Notes: a model not told the origin generated them from the sequence alone. Shown: positions 9,097 to 20,267, counted from the first letter of the stretch. The stretch is 64,000 nt of DNA from Streptomyces oryzae (GCF_017676365.1 NZ_JADKMA010000003.1:1-64000), one strand, 5' to 3'. Numbers and translations are program-made.

Positions 9097-9809
9097 CCCG
9101 GGTCGTCGGCCTCACGGGGGTCACGAAGGAGTACGCGGGCGGCGTCACGGCGCTGCGCGACGTGGATCTCGACATCGAGCAGGGCGAGTTGGTGGGCATC
9201 GTCGGTCCTTCGGGCTCGGGGAAGTCCACGCTGCTGCACATCGTCGGCACGCTGGACCGGCCCACCTCCGGGTCGGTCGAGATCGCCGGGTTCGATGTGG
9301 CGGCGCTCTCCGACCGTGAACTGTCCGCGCTGCGGGCCCGGCATGTGGGGTTCGTCTTCCAGGCGTTCCACCTGGTGCCGGGGATCAGCGCGCAGGACAA
9401 CGTGGCGGAGGGTCTGCTGTACTCGGGACTGCCGCGCGCCGAACGGCGGCGGCGTGCTGCCGAGGCGCTGGAGCGGGTCGGCCTCGCCGACCGTGCACGG
9501 CACCGGCCGCACGAGCTGTCCGGAGGGCAGAAGCAGCGGGTAGCGATCGCACGCGCTGTGGTCGGCGACCCCGAACTGCTGCTGGCGGACGAGCCGACCG
9601 GCGCGCTGGACTCCGCGTCCGGTGAGTCGGTCATGGAGCTGCTGCACGACCTGGGCGCGGCGGGGGCCACGATCGCGGTCATCACACACGACACGGAAGT
9701 CGCGGACCGACTGCCGCGCCGGGTCCGGCTGCGGGACGGTGCGGTGGTCGAGGACGTACGGGAGGACGTGCGGGAGCGCGTGCCGGGCGACGCCCGGGCG
9801 GGCGCCTGA
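9093..9809 (+). CDS. ABC transporter ATPase (MacB/LolD-like)
   Basis: 238 residues. Walker A is GPSGSGKST, the Q-loop lies in GFVFQAFHLVPG, the signature is LSGGQKQRVAIARA, Walker B is LLLADEPTGALD, and the H-loop is in VITHDTEV. The LolD/MacB branch is indicated by the DEPTGALDS stretch and the FtsX-type partner. It overlaps both neighbours and powers the permease encoded next. The C-terminal tail is Arg/Asp rich. Confidence 0.95.
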   Translation: MTRVVGLTGVTKEYAGGVTALRDVDLDIEQGELVGIVGPSGSGKSTLLHIVGTLDRPTSGSVEIAGFDVAALSDRELSALRARHVGFVFQAFHLVPGISAQDNVAEGLLYSGLPRAERRRRAAEALERVGLADRARHRPHELSGGQKQRVAIARAVVGDPELLLADEPTGALDSASGESVMELLHDLGAAGATIAVITHDTEVADRLPRRVRLRDGAVVEDVREDVRERVPGDARAGA

Positions 9810-11038
9810 TGGCCCGTCACAGGTTCGCGCGCCGTGCTTCCGCGCGCCGCAAGCTCAGCCCGGCCCGGCTCAGCCCGCGTGACGTCCTGCATGTCGGCTC
9901 GGGTGGGTTGCGCAGCCGCCCGCTGCGCGTCGTCCTCTCCGCGCTGGGCATCGCCATCGGCATCGCCACCATGATCTCGGTGGTCGGCGTATCGGCGTCC
10001 AGCCAGGAGCAGCTGATGCGGCGCCTCGACCGGCTCGGCACCGACATGCTGGTGGCGTCGCCTGGTGAGTCGATGTTCGCTGGTGAGGACGTCAAGCTGC
10101 CGAAGAACGCAGCCGGCAAGGTCGGCCGTATCGACGGAGTGGAGGAGGCGGGCGCGACCGGCACCGTCGATACGACCGTACGCCGCAACGACAAGCTCCC
10201 CGAGGAGGAGAGCGGGGGCATCACCGTCCAGGCCGCGTCCCAGGAACTGCTGAAGGTCGTACGGGGGAAGACCGCCAGTGGCCGCTGGCTGAACGGGGCC
10301 AATGGCCGCTACCCCGCCGTCGTACTCGGCGACGTCGCCGCGCAGCGGCTCGGGGTCGGCCAGGCGGGAGCACAGGTGTGGCTGGGTGACCGGTACTTCA
10401 CGGTCGTCGGCATCCTCGCCCCGCTGCCCCTGGCCCCGGAGCTCGAACGATCGGCGCTCGTCGGCTGGGACGCCGCCGAACGGCTGCTCGACTTCGACGG
10501 CCACCCGACCTCGGTGTACGAGCGCTCGACGGACGACTCCGTGAGCGACGTACGCGGTCTGCTCGCGCCCACGATCGACCCGGAGAACCCGCAGGACGTC
10601 AAGGTCACCGATCCGTCCGCGAAGCTCCAGGCGAAGGCGGCGTCGGAGGGGGCTTTCAACAGCCTGCTGCTGGGGCTCGGCGGCATTGCGCTCCTGGTGG
10701 GCGGGGTCGGCGTCGCCAACACCATGATCATCTCGGTGCTGGAGAGGCGGTACGAGATCGGGCTGCGGCGCTCACTGGGCGCGGCATGCGGGCAGATCCG
10801 CATCCAGTTCGTCACGGAGTCACTGCTGCTGTCCGGGCTCGGCGGCGCGGTCGGCGTCGTGCTGGGGGCGGCGGCGACAGGGGTGTTCGCACACGTCGAC
10901 GGCCTGCCCTGGGTCGTCCCGCTGTGGTCGGTCGCGGGCGGCTTCGGCGCCACCCTGGTCATCGGCACGCTCGCGGGCCTCTACCCGGCGGTCCGCGCAG
11001 CGCGTCTCTCCCCGACCCTGGCGCTGCACGCGGCGTAG
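9809..11038 (+). CDS. ABC transporter permease, MacB/FtsX type
   Basis: 409 residues. One N-terminal TM helix (VVLSALGIAIGIATMISVVGV, about 46-66) is followed by a large extracytoplasmic MacB_PCD domain. Three C-terminal TM helices follow (GIALLVGGVGVANTMIISV, the LLLSGLGGAVGVVLG region, GFGATLVIGTLAGLYPAVRA). The RRYEIGLRRSLGA segment between helices is the FtsX-family coupling region. ATG overlaps the ATPase stop by one base. In this family such transporters act on envelope stress or lipophilic compounds rather than classical import. Confidence 0.93.
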   Translation: MARHRFARRASARRKLSPARLSPRDVLHVGSGGLRSRPLRVVLSALGIAIGIATMISVVGVSASSQEQLMRRLDRLGTDMLVASPGESMFAGEDVKLPKNAAGKVGRIDGVEEAGATGTVDTTVRRNDKLPEEESGGITVQAASQELLKVVRGKTASGRWLNGANGRYPAVVLGDVAAQRLGVGQAGAQVWLGDRYFTVVGILAPLPLAPELERSALVGWDAAERLLDFDGHPTSVYERSTDDSVSDVRGLLAPTIDPENPQDVKVTDPSAKLQAKAASEGAFNSLLLGLGGIALLVGGVGVANTMIISVLERRYEIGLRRSLGAACGQIRIQFVTESLLLSGLGGAVGVVLGAAATGVFAHVDGLPWVVPLWSVAGGFGATLVIGTLAGLYPAVRAARLSPTLALHAA

Positions 11039-11234
11039 GCCCTGGCCTGCGTTATGCCGGGATGAGCAACGGCCCGTACCCCACCAGGCCCTGGCACCCC
11101 GCGCGACGGCGATGCACGTCTCGCACCGGACAACCCGATCCATGCCGGGAACCCGAACGCGAGGCGTCGAGCGGCTCGGTGACGAGCGACTGCGAGAGCT
11201 CTTGAGCGCTGGGGTGCTGGGACTTGCCTCCGAT

Positions 11235-11263
11235 GTCACTTAGTGACACAGTCATTTAGTGAC
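11235..11263. promoter_or_regulatory. Double palindromic operator O1 (GTCACTTAGTGAC family)
   Basis: GTCACTTAGTGAC (11235-11247), 3-bp spacer, GTCATTTAGTGAC (11251-11263). Each 13-mer is nearly self-palindromic. The site is about 217 bp upstream of the O-methyltransferase start and recurs at 13428, 20898, 22188 and 31659. It is likely bound by the paralogous TetR proteins encoded at 13490 and 21312. The remaining 11039-11479 interval shows no gene. Confidence 0.65.
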
Positions 11264-11479
11264 AGCACGCCCATAGGTCGAGGCGCTGATCGGGCGTGAG
11301 GCCGGATCGCGGGCATCGCCCGCTGACCGTGCCCGTGCCACCTTCCGGCGCGGCAGGCGCCGGAGGCGCTCGGGCGCCGGCCCCTCACCGCCAAGCCCGA
11401 CGAAGCACCTTCCAGCACCTCATCTGTGCTACCGCCCGGCGGGAGGTCTCACCGAAACCGAAAAGAGAGAAGGCATCAC

Positions 11480-12529
11480 ATGGCATTGTTCGATCACCCC
11501 TTGGTCGCGGCCGGTTCTGTCAAGGCGCCAGTAGGCGACACCCAACGGCTGTTGCAGATGGTGATGGGGTACCAAGTCACTCAGGTGGTACGGACGGCAG
11601 CCGAGCTGCGTATCGCCGACCATCTGCACCCGGATGGGGCCACCGCCGCCGAGGTCGCCGAGGCGGAGGCGCTGGATCCCGGCGCGACGTTCCGCTTTCT
11701 GCGGGCCTGCGCATCCCTCGGCCTGGTCACATCGGCGGACGGGGAACGGTTCGCCAGTATGCCCGTGCTCGACAACTTGCGCACCGATGCGCCGGGTTCC
11801 CTGCGCGACCTTGCGCTGTGGGGCGGGACCGAGTCGCACTGGCTGCCGTGGGGACGGCTGGCCGACTCCATTCGCACGGGAACATCCCAGGCGGAGGCCG
11901 TCCTCGGCGCGCCGATCTTCGACTGGCTTGCCACCAGGCCGGGAGAGGCCGAGGTCTTCACCAACGCCATGACCGTCATGACACGTGCCCTGGCCCACCA
12001 ACTGGCTGACGTGATCGACCTCAAGGCCGCCGAGACCGCCGTCGACGTCGGCGGCGCCGGCGGAACCCTCGTCCAGACGCTCATGCGGCGGCATCCCGCA
12101 CTGACCGGGACGGTGCTCGACCGTGAGCACGTGGGTACCGAAGCAGACGCCTCCGCGGCCCGTCTTGGCGTCGCGGACCGCTTCAATTTCGTCGGCGGCG
12201 ACTTCTTCGACGAGGTGCCGCCAGGCGATGTGCACCTGCTGAAGTTCATCCTGCACGACTGGGACGACGACGCCTGCGTGCGGATCCTGCGCAACTGCCG
12301 GGAAGCGCTCAAGCCCGGTGGGCGCGTGCTGGTGATGGAGCTCCTCATCGACGAGGTGGGCGAGCCGGGCCTGCCGCCACTGATGGACATGACCATGCTG
12401 GCTCTCACGGGGGGACGGGAGCGCAACGTGGGGGAGTTCGAGAAGCTGTTCGAGCGAGCCGGTCTGGCGCTCATCAAGGTGACGCCTTCCGCATCCCTGG
12501 TCTCCGTGCTGGAGGCAGTGCCCTCCTGA
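11480..12529 (+). CDS. SAM-dependent O-methyltransferase (acetylserotonin OMT-like)
   Basis: 349 residues from ATG 11480, with GAGAAGG upstream. The N-terminal dimerisation winged helix (QVTQVVRTAAELRIADHL, TFRFLRACASLGLV) precedes the Rossmann methyltransferase domain. Its SAM loop is VDVGGAGGTLV near residue 190. LLKFILHDWDDD carries the His-Asp catalytic signature of plant-type O-methyltransferases, and GGRVLVMELLIDE follows. Bacterial relatives methylate phenolic natural products. No biosynthetic partner is adjacent. The upstream O1 site suggests control by the local TetR pair. Confidence 0.9.
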   Translation: MALFDHPLVAAGSVKAPVGDTQRLLQMVMGYQVTQVVRTAAELRIADHLHPDGATAAEVAEAEALDPGATFRFLRACASLGLVTSADGERFASMPVLDNLRTDAPGSLRDLALWGGTESHWLPWGRLADSIRTGTSQAEAVLGAPIFDWLATRPGEAEVFTNAMTVMTRALAHQLADVIDLKAAETAVDVGGAGGTLVQTLMRRHPALTGTVLDREHVGTEADASAARLGVADRFNFVGGDFFDEVPPGDVHLLKFILHDWDDDACVRILRNCREALKPGGRVLVMELLIDEVGEPGLPPLMDMTMLALTGGRERNVGEFEKLFERAGLALIKVTPSASLVSVLEAVPS

Positions 12530-12659
12530 GCCTCGCTGGCAAGCGCTCGGCACGCTCGGCCACGCCGAGACCTTCGACCGCCCCTTCGCGGCTACTCGAC
12601 AACATCACCTGCATCTTGTGCACCTCGAGCAATGCCAGCCGCACCAAAGACGCCTGGCT

Positions 12660-13190
12660 CACCGATGTGAACCCCAGAGGTGGACCGCCGCTGCAAGCTC
12701 CCGCCGCACCAGCGTGCCCTGGTCGGTCTGGTGTACCTGTGCCAGCACGACTCCCTCGCCCAGATCGCGGTTTCGACATTGCCGTCGGCACAGCACGCCA
12801 GGGCGTCGCCGTGCTCGCCGAATGGTCGGCCGCGGTGACAGGTCGGTGACCAGCCCGTACAGCGGCGGTGCCGCAGTGGTGGCGGGTTTGTCGGCGTTGC
12901 GGGGGCGCTGCTGGGCCAGGTTGAAGAGGCAGGCGTGCTCGACGGGCGCCAGGCGCGGTGCCCGGGCCAGGGCCTCCACCACGCCCGCTGAGAGCCGCAG
13001 TCCGCGCCCTTGTTCCAGCCGCACGATGTAGTCGACGCTGATCCCGGCCAGTTCGGCGACCTCTTCGCGGCGCAGTCCCGGGGCCCGCCGGGCCTGCCGG
13101 CGCGAGGGCAGACCGAGAGCGCGCGGGTCCGGCCGTTCGCGCCGGGTGCGCAGGAACGCGGCCGGCTCCCGCAGGGCGATCTCGGCACGG
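12660..13190 (-). pseudogene. Degraded XRE/MmyB-like regulator
   Basis: A minus-strand frame encodes a recognisable HTH (LRREEVAELAGISVDYIVRLEQGRG), then ALARAPRLAPVEHACLFNLAQQ and YGLVTDLSP, as in XRE regulators with a MmyB-type ligand domain. After that the frame loses homology and the continuation (HGDALACCADGN, resembling the DVLAWN segment) sits in another frame. The C-terminal half of the family is missing. An intact paralogue is at 30585-31400. Single-base errors could mimic this, but multiple lost motifs favour true decay. Confidence 0.55.
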
Positions 13191-13427
13191 CGTCGTCCTG
13201 CGCATCGACAAACCCAAGAACGGACCGCCGACCGGCTGTGTCCCTTGCGGAGATGAGATTCCGGCCGCAGGCGGTCCAGCGCCATTTCGACCGGTGGGGA
13301 CCTCGGCGAAGCAGGCCACACTCAGCTGCTCATCTCTTGCTGGAAGGCACGAGTACGGGTGTCGCTGTTGCCGTCAGTCGGACAAGGGGCGGCGAGAGCC
13401 CAGTGACCACAGATCTTGATTGGATCT

Positions 13428-13458
13428 GGCATTAAGTGACAATATGCCATTCAATGAC
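13428..13458. promoter_or_regulatory. Double palindromic operator O2 before tetR paralogue 1
   Basis: GGCATTAAGTGAC (13428-13440) and GCCATTCAATGAC (13446-13458), 5-bp spacer. Each matches 10 of 13 positions of the GTCACTTAGTGAC-type units. It lies about 30 bp before the proposed TetR start, consistent with autoregulation. Confidence 0.55.
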
Positions 13459-13489
13459 AATGGCGGCATGTCACGACGAGGTGATCCAG

Positions 13490-14143
13490 GTGGAAGCGCA
13501 AGCGTGCCATGCAAGTGGGATGAGTGGACAACGACGCCACTGGCTGCGCCTGGAGATCTCACGAGCGGCCTCGCGTCTGTTCTGGGAACGCGGCGTAGCC
13601 GCGACCAGCGGCCACCAGATCGCTCAAGCTGTGGGTCTGTCAACCCGCACCATCTGGCGTCATTTTCGCAGCAAGGAGAGCTGCGCCGAGCCGGTCGTGA
13701 TGAAAGGCGTGGAATGGGAGATGGTCGTGCTGCGCAGCTGGCCACGGCATCTCTCCCTCGAGGAGCATTTCGCCGTGGAGGTCGCCAAGTACGTTCACGA
13801 CACCGATTCCACGGAACACGCCGACACTGTGCTCGCGACGAAGATGATTCGACTGGCCGATAACGAGCCGTCAATCCGCACAGCTTGGCTCATGGCCTGC
13901 GATGAAGTCGAACGCGAAATGATCGGCATCGTCGCGAAGCGGCTGGCCCGTCCGATCAGCGATTTCGAGGTGCGGGTGCGTGGGGCGGCTGCTTCGGCCG
14001 CTTTTCGGGTCGTCAAGGAAGAAATCGGCGCCGCTGCACTGAGTGGTGCCGATCCCCAGGGGTTGGTCGACGTTCCCCAACGTTTAGCGCAGGCTGTACG
14101 TAATGCCACGGGAGGTGACATAGGAGACGCGGTCACTGCCTGA
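13490..14143 (+). CDS. TetR-family regulator, paralogue 1
   Basis: About 217 residues from GTG 13490, chosen because GAGGTGA sits 6 bp upstream; GTG 13481 and ATG 13520 are alternatives. The HTH is RLEISRAASRLFWERGV then QIAQAVGLSTRTIWRHF. The body is helical, ending AVRNATGGDIGDAVTA. It is closely similar over its whole length to the TetR at 21312, and the recognition helix region GLSTRTIWRHFRSKESCAEP is identical, so both should bind the same operator. One Leu is a TTA codon (14084-14086), implying dependence on the bldA tRNA if this is a Streptomyces. Operator O2 lies just upstream. Confidence 0.88.
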   Translation: MEAQACHASGMSGQRRHWLRLEISRAASRLFWERGVAATSGHQIAQAVGLSTRTIWRHFRSKESCAEPVVMKGVEWEMVVLRSWPRHLSLEEHFAVEVAKYVHDTDSTEHADTVLATKMIRLADNEPSIRTAWLMACDEVEREMIGIVAKRLARPISDFEVRVRGAAASAAFRVVKEEIGAAALSGADPQGLVDVPQRLAQAVRNATGGDIGDAVTA

Positions 14144-14695
14144 AGTGCGCCGTGTCGGCCCATGCTGCTTGCACCCCGCGGTGTTGCTTCCGGATCCGTA
14201 GCGTTCGAGGCAGCCGCAGCACTCCAGCCGTGAATCTGGAGCCGCGAAACGCCGGATCGGGAGTTTGTGGCCACTGGCTGTGTGGACCAAGACGTGCAGG
14301 ACAGGCGGGTTTCCTCGCCGGTGGGCCGGGGTGGAGCGGTCGGCGAAAACTCCGCGGCGCAATGGCCAGTCGGTTACGGATCCGTCCCAGCGGTCGGTGG
14401 CTGTGGTGATCCACGATCCGGGCTACGGAAATCGGCGGTCCGCGCGCGGCAGCGCGCATCGGTGCAGCGCTCTGAATGGCTCTCGGGCACCATTTTCCAG
14501 GGCGGTGCGAGGACGGGGTGCGCCGTTGGGCTCGGGCGGTGCGCACCGCGCGGTGTCAGCGTTCCTACCCCTGATCGTGTAACAGGCATGTAAGACGGGC
14601 GGTCGGGCGTGAACATTCCGTGGGCCGAGCGGATCGAAGTGGTCAGTAACGCCCACGCGTGCCGGGCAGACGGCACCGACCGCAAAGGAAGAAAG
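14144..14695. other. Intergenic stretch, no gene recognised
   Basis: 552 bp between the TetR paralogue and the DUF4232 lipoprotein. Several overlapping short frames occur on both strands, but none shows a family motif or a good ribosome-binding site. The distal part is presumably the promoter and leader of the lipoprotein gene. Confidence 0.45.
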
Positions 14696-15406
14696 TTGCG
14701 CGCTCAGAAGCTCACCCTCGCCGCCCTGGCCCTCACCGCGGGTCTCTCGCTCAGCGCCTGCGGCGCTGACGACTCCGGGAAGGACTCGTCCGCCAAGAGC
14801 AGTTCGTCGTCCTCCTCGTCGTCCCCCTCGTCGGACTCTTCGAAGGGCGGCTCATCGTCGGGCGGCGGCTCCTCGGACGACGGCGCGTCGTCGGGCGGCA
14901 CGGAGGCCAGGGGCGCCAAGCAGCAGGGCTCCGGCGACGGCGCCACCGAAGCCGGCGCCGGTTCAGGGAACGGCTCGGGCGAGGGCACGGAGCAGGCCAG
15001 GTTCTGCAAGGTGGCGGACCTGGACATGAGCGCCAGGGACGTCAAGCACGAGGAGCGCGGCAATGTCATCGTCACCATGACGAACAAGGGCTCGACCGCC
15101 TGCTCGGTGACCGGCTTCCCGGGCGTCATGCTGAAGGACGCCGACAACACCTCGAACCCCATCTCGCGCGACGACAATCAGCCCCGTATCGCCAACCTGA
15201 AGCCCGGCCAGAACGGCGTCTTCAACATCTCGTACCAGACCTCGCCTGGTGGCGAGCCCGATGAATCCAACCCGACCCACATCGAGGTGACGCCGCCGCA
15301 CGAGAGCCGGCACATCACCCTGAGGTGGCCCTCGGGGGCGGTCAAAGGCCACTACAGCGACGTCCTGGTCCACCCCATCCACGCCAACCCCATGCCGCCC
15401 CAGTGA
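14696..15406 (+). CDS. DUF4232-type secreted lipoprotein, copy 1
   Basis: About 236 residues from TTG 14696, chosen for AAGGAAG just upstream; an earlier in-frame ATG at 14609 would give a non-signal-like N terminus. Signal peptide and lipobox (LSLSAC) are followed by a Ser/Gly-rich linker of about 90 residues. The C-terminal beta domain matches DUF4232 (ARFCKVADLDMSARDV, NKGSTACSVTGFPGVML, NGVFNISYQT), with two Cys likely disulfide-bonded. Cell-surface, function unknown. A frameshifted second copy lies at 20268-20788, again beside a paralogous TetR gene. Confidence 0.85.
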   Translation: MRAQKLTLAALALTAGLSLSACGADDSGKDSSAKSSSSSSSSSPSSDSSKGGSSSGGGSSDDGASSGGTEARGAKQQGSGDGATEAGAGSGNGSGEGTEQARFCKVADLDMSARDVKHEERGNVIVTMTNKGSTACSVTGFPGVMLKDADNTSNPISRDDNQPRIANLKPGQNGVFNISYQTSPGGEPDESNPTHIEVTPPHESRHITLRWPSGAVKGHYSDVLVHPIHANPMPPQ

Positions 15407-17331
<1,925 letters not shown>

Positions 17332-17345
17332 GACATCGGCCCACC

Positions 17346-17373
17346 GCGCGGCGCCTCCAGGGGGACGCCGCGC
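17346..17373 (+). terminator. Probable terminator after dgdA
   Basis: GCGCGGCG (17346-17353) pairs with CGCCGCGC (17366-17373) around a 12-nt loop, starting 15 bp after the dgdA stop. No U-tract follows, as is common for high-GC actinobacteria. Confidence 0.5.
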
Positions 17374-17819
17374 ACTTCGGCCGGTCGGGCGCGCTCAACC
17401 TCGGCCAGCGGGCCGCAGAGCCCGGCCAGCGGTATCCCCTCTCACCCGTCGAGTGCGGAACGCAGCAGCGCCGCAGCTGCCGCCAGTTCGCCCGCGGCGC
17501 ACTGTTTCTTCGCTTCGGCGACGCAGCACGGATACGGCCGCAGACGGGGGTTGGCCGTTGGCCCCCAGACGGCGTCGAGGCGTTCTCCCACGGTGACAGG
17601 GCGCCCGCGTCGCAGGAGAGCGCACTGCCAGCACGGTGCGTGCTGCGGCGAGCTCCGGCGGGTCCAGACCAGCGGTGCGGCCCTCGCCTTCGAACCACGG
17701 GCTCATGGAGAGAAAGTCATCCCAGAGGAGAGCCGCACCCGTCACCCCCAGCAGCCGGCGGCGTGACGGTCGGCTGGCGGGTCATCGGCGGTGGCGAGCG
17801 GATGGGCTGAAAATGGCCA
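17374..17819. other. Intergenic stretch, no gene recognised
   Basis: About 450 bp between the dgdA terminator and the convergent gene at 17820. A minus-strand frame at 17395-17745 (starting MTGAALLWDDFLSMSPWFEG) is open for 116 residues but has no recognised family and no clear ribosome-binding site. I leave it uncalled. Confidence 0.4.
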
Positions 17820-18791
17820 CTACTCCTCCTTCACCGAGGCCTCGTAACGCACACGAACCGCGAGGTTGTTGTTGACCGTGTAGTACGGCCGCACCGCGTG
17901 GGCGGTGCCGTCGGGGCTCGCCACGTGCCGCGATGGGTAGCTGAAGACGTGCTTCTTGTCCGGGATGTCGTCCAGGATCCGTGCGAGGCGGACCGGGTCC
18001 TCGGAGTCGGAAGGCCGCAGCCACAGGTCCCACACCTGGCGCCCGGGCAGCAGGGAGTTGAAGGGCAGTACGGCAGCGAATCCGCGCTGGGGGTGCTGTG
18101 GGCCGGGGGTGTGCTGCGGTGCGGTTTCCCTTCCGGGGTGTTCCTCCTGGTCCGGGCGCACCGGTACGCGCACTGTCGGGGCTGCCGGGTCGCGGGGGTG
18201 TGCTTCCAGGCAGGCGGTGGGGGAGAGCTGCGCGCCGTAGAGCGTGCCGTGCAGCGCGATGGTGGCGTCGTCGATGCGCAATGTGCCGGCTTCGGCATGC
18301 GGTCGCCGCACCCAGGTACGGATGGTGAGGTTGCCGTATTTGGTGGTGTAGGGGATCCGGACGCCGAGCCATGCGTGTGCGTCGAAGAGTGCGCCGCCGA
18401 CGAGGGAGCGCAGGTCTGGTATTCCGGGCAGCAGTCGTTGTGGTGGTTCGCCGGTGCGGGCGAGGTAGACGTCCCAGCGTCCCTCGCGCAGCCATGTGGT
18501 GGCGGGCAGCGTGGCGCGCAGCCCGCCGTCCGTTGCCGCACGGGCGAGCGGCAGGCTGAGGGAGGCATCGGGGCCGTGATGGTGGCGCAGGCGCAGGAGG
18601 ACGGCGGCGTGCTCGTCCGCCTCGGGAGCTGCGGCTTTCTTGCCGGTTTCGTCGGAGAGCCGCACGTCGAAGGTCAGGCTTCCGTCGCTGTGGGCTGTGC
18701 AGTCGGCGCGCGGGCGTTGGAGCTTGCGGCCGGGGGGTGAACTGACGTCTGGCGTGGATGCCGCTGCTGTGTCGAGGGACGGGTGAATCAT
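17820..18791 (-). CDS. Uncharacterised beta-rich protein coupled to a glycosyltransferase
   Basis: 323 residues, no signal peptide or TM segment. The sequence alternates short beta-like segments (LTFDVRLSDE, GRWDVYLARTGEPPQRLLPG, NLTIRTWVRR, VWDLWLRPSD) and ends with DKKHVFSYPSRHV and a VRPYYTVNNNLAVRVR segment. Its start overlaps the stop of the glycosyltransferase gene (ATGA), so it is translated with it. I know similar domains next to, or fused to, actinobacterial cell-wall glycopolymer transferases. A role in assembling or recognising the glycan is an inference; no catalytic motif is visible. Confidence 0.75.
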   Translation of the reverse strand: MIHPSLDTAAASTPDVSSPPGRKLQRPRADCTAHSDGSLTFDVRLSDETGKKAAAPEADEHAAVLLRLRHHHGPDASLSLPLARAATDGGLRATLPATTWLREGRWDVYLARTGEPPQRLLPGIPDLRSLVGGALFDAHAWLGVRIPYTTKYGNLTIRTWVRRPHAEAGTLRIDDATIALHGTLYGAQLSPTACLEAHPRDPAAPTVRVPVRPDQEEHPGRETAPQHTPGPQHPQRGFAAVLPFNSLLPGRQVWDLWLRPSDSEDPVRLARILDDIPDKKHVFSYPSRHVASPDGTAHAVRPYYTVNNNLAVRVRYEASVKEE

Positions 18792-20041
18792 GCCCGTGCT
18801 CCTTCCAGAGCGTGCCCCACACCCAGGCGTACGGTCTCGCGGGCCGCGTAGGCCCCGCCGAGGAGGGTGCCGCGTGCTCGGCGCAGTGCGCCGGCGGGGC
18901 GGCCGGCCAGCGAGGTCAGCAGGTCCTCATATCGGGCGGCCACATCCGCGGGGTCGAACCGTGCCGACGCGGTCAGTGCGGCCCTGCCCATCTCCACACG
19001 CAGCTGGTCGTCGTTGATCAGGCGCAGCAGTGCGCCGGATATCGCGCTCACATCGCCGGTGGGGGCCAGGAGTCCGTCCTGGCCGTTGCGGATGATCTCG
19101 CCTGGCCCGTGCGGGCAGTCGGTGGCCACCACGGGAAGACCGCACCGCATCGCCTCGACAATCGTCATCCCGAACGACTCCAGGCTCGAAGTGACGGCGC
19201 AGATCGATCCCTTGACCCATTCGGCCTCGATGGGATGCGCCGAGCCCATCAGGAAGACGTGGTTGTAGAGGCCGAGTTCATCGATGAGATTTCTCAGCTT
19301 GCCTCGCTCGCGGCCGTGCCCGTAGATGCGCAGCCCCCAGTCCGGGCGCTCGCGCACGACGTCGGCGAAGGCGCGGATGAGCACGTCGTACCGCTTGGCC
19401 GGGGCGAGCCGGCCCGCGGCCACGACCCATTTGCCGCTGCCGTCGGAGGGCGTGACCTGCGGTTTGGGCACGCTGTTGGGCAGCCCCTCGATGCGTACGC
19501 CCGGCAGCCGCAAGGTCTTGCGGTAGTCCCGGGCGTCCGCCTCGGTCACCGTGGTGACCGCGTCCAGTCGCGGATAGACACGGCTGAGCAGAAGCTTCAT
19601 CCGCGCCGAATGCGTGGCCAGGGTGAGGTGTTCTTGTCCCACACGCACCGGGCCGCGGCGCGTCTGCCGGGCTACATGCACATTGAGGCCGGGCCGGGTG
19701 CCGAGGACCACGTCGGCCTCCGTGCCGGCCAGGTATGCACCGATCCGCCGGTCGGTCAGCGCGCTGTGCCGGGCGTACTGGCCATCGGCGCTGGGGAAGA
19801 CCCGGGCAGGCTGTGCGTGTTCGGGATCGGCGCCGTCATACGTCGGACTGCGCCGACGCATGTCCACCAGCGACCTGACCCGGACGCCGTTGCCCGGCTC
19901 GAAGAACGGCTTGTCCCGGTACCGGAAGACGGATACGACCTCCACCTCGTGCTGCTCGGCGAGCGCTTGCGCCAGATTGAAGGTGGTACGGACCGTGCCA
20001 CCCATCCCGTACGCGCTGAAGATCAGAAACGAGATGTGCAT
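18788..20041 (-). CDS. Glycosyltransferase, GT4 type
   Basis: 417 residues from ATG 20041, with GGGGGAAC upstream. GT-B fold features: an N-terminal glycine-rich loop (FSAYGMGGTVRTTFNLAQAL), a hinge near LRLPGVRIEGLPNSV, then the C-terminal nucleotide-sugar domain (WVVAAGRLAPAKRYDVLIRA). The EX7E signature is in SSLESFGMTIVEAM, followed by LPVVATDCPHGPGEII. No TM segment, so cytosolic or membrane-peripheral. Coupled to the beta-rich gene downstream. Likely adds a sugar to a surface glycopolymer; the acceptor is unknown. Confidence 0.9.
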   Translation of the reverse strand: MHISFLIFSAYGMGGTVRTTFNLAQALAEQHEVEVVSVFRYRDKPFFEPGNGVRVRSLVDMRRRSPTYDGADPEHAQPARVFPSADGQYARHSALTDRRIGAYLAGTEADVVLGTRPGLNVHVARQTRRGPVRVGQEHLTLATHSARMKLLLSRVYPRLDAVTTVTEADARDYRKTLRLPGVRIEGLPNSVPKPQVTPSDGSGKWVVAAGRLAPAKRYDVLIRAFADVVRERPDWGLRIYGHGRERGKLRNLIDELGLYNHVFLMGSAHPIEAEWVKGSICAVTSSLESFGMTIVEAMRCGLPVVATDCPHGPGEIIRNGQDGLLAPTGDVSAISGALLRLINDDQLRVEMGRAALTASARFDPADVAARYEDLLTSLAGRPAGALRRARGTLLGGAYAARETVRLGVGHALEGARA

Positions 20042-20227
20042 TGTTCCCCCTATGTCCCTATTTTTTGGTCGCGTCCCATCGCGACTCGCGGTAGCAGTTG
20101 GACGAGGCTTCGGCAGGCCCCGCCCGTCCCCTCCAGAACGGGACGATGTCCACGGTTCGGGAGCAGGCGGCCCCACGGCCCGTCTTGACGACGGTGAAGG
20201 CCCGTGCACCCCGCAGAGGCGTCTCCC

Positions 20228-20249
20228 GGTCGGGTGGGAGGCACCCCTT
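20228..20249 (-). repeat. 22-bp repeat downstream of DUF4232 copy 2
   Basis: Exact inverted match of 15493-15514. It lies about 20 bp beyond the stop of the second, minus-strand DUF4232 gene, so relative to its gene it has the same orientation as copy 1. A CCCC...GGGG pairing next to it is again possible. Confidence 0.6.
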
Positions 20250-20267
20250 GCGGGGTGGGATGCGGGT

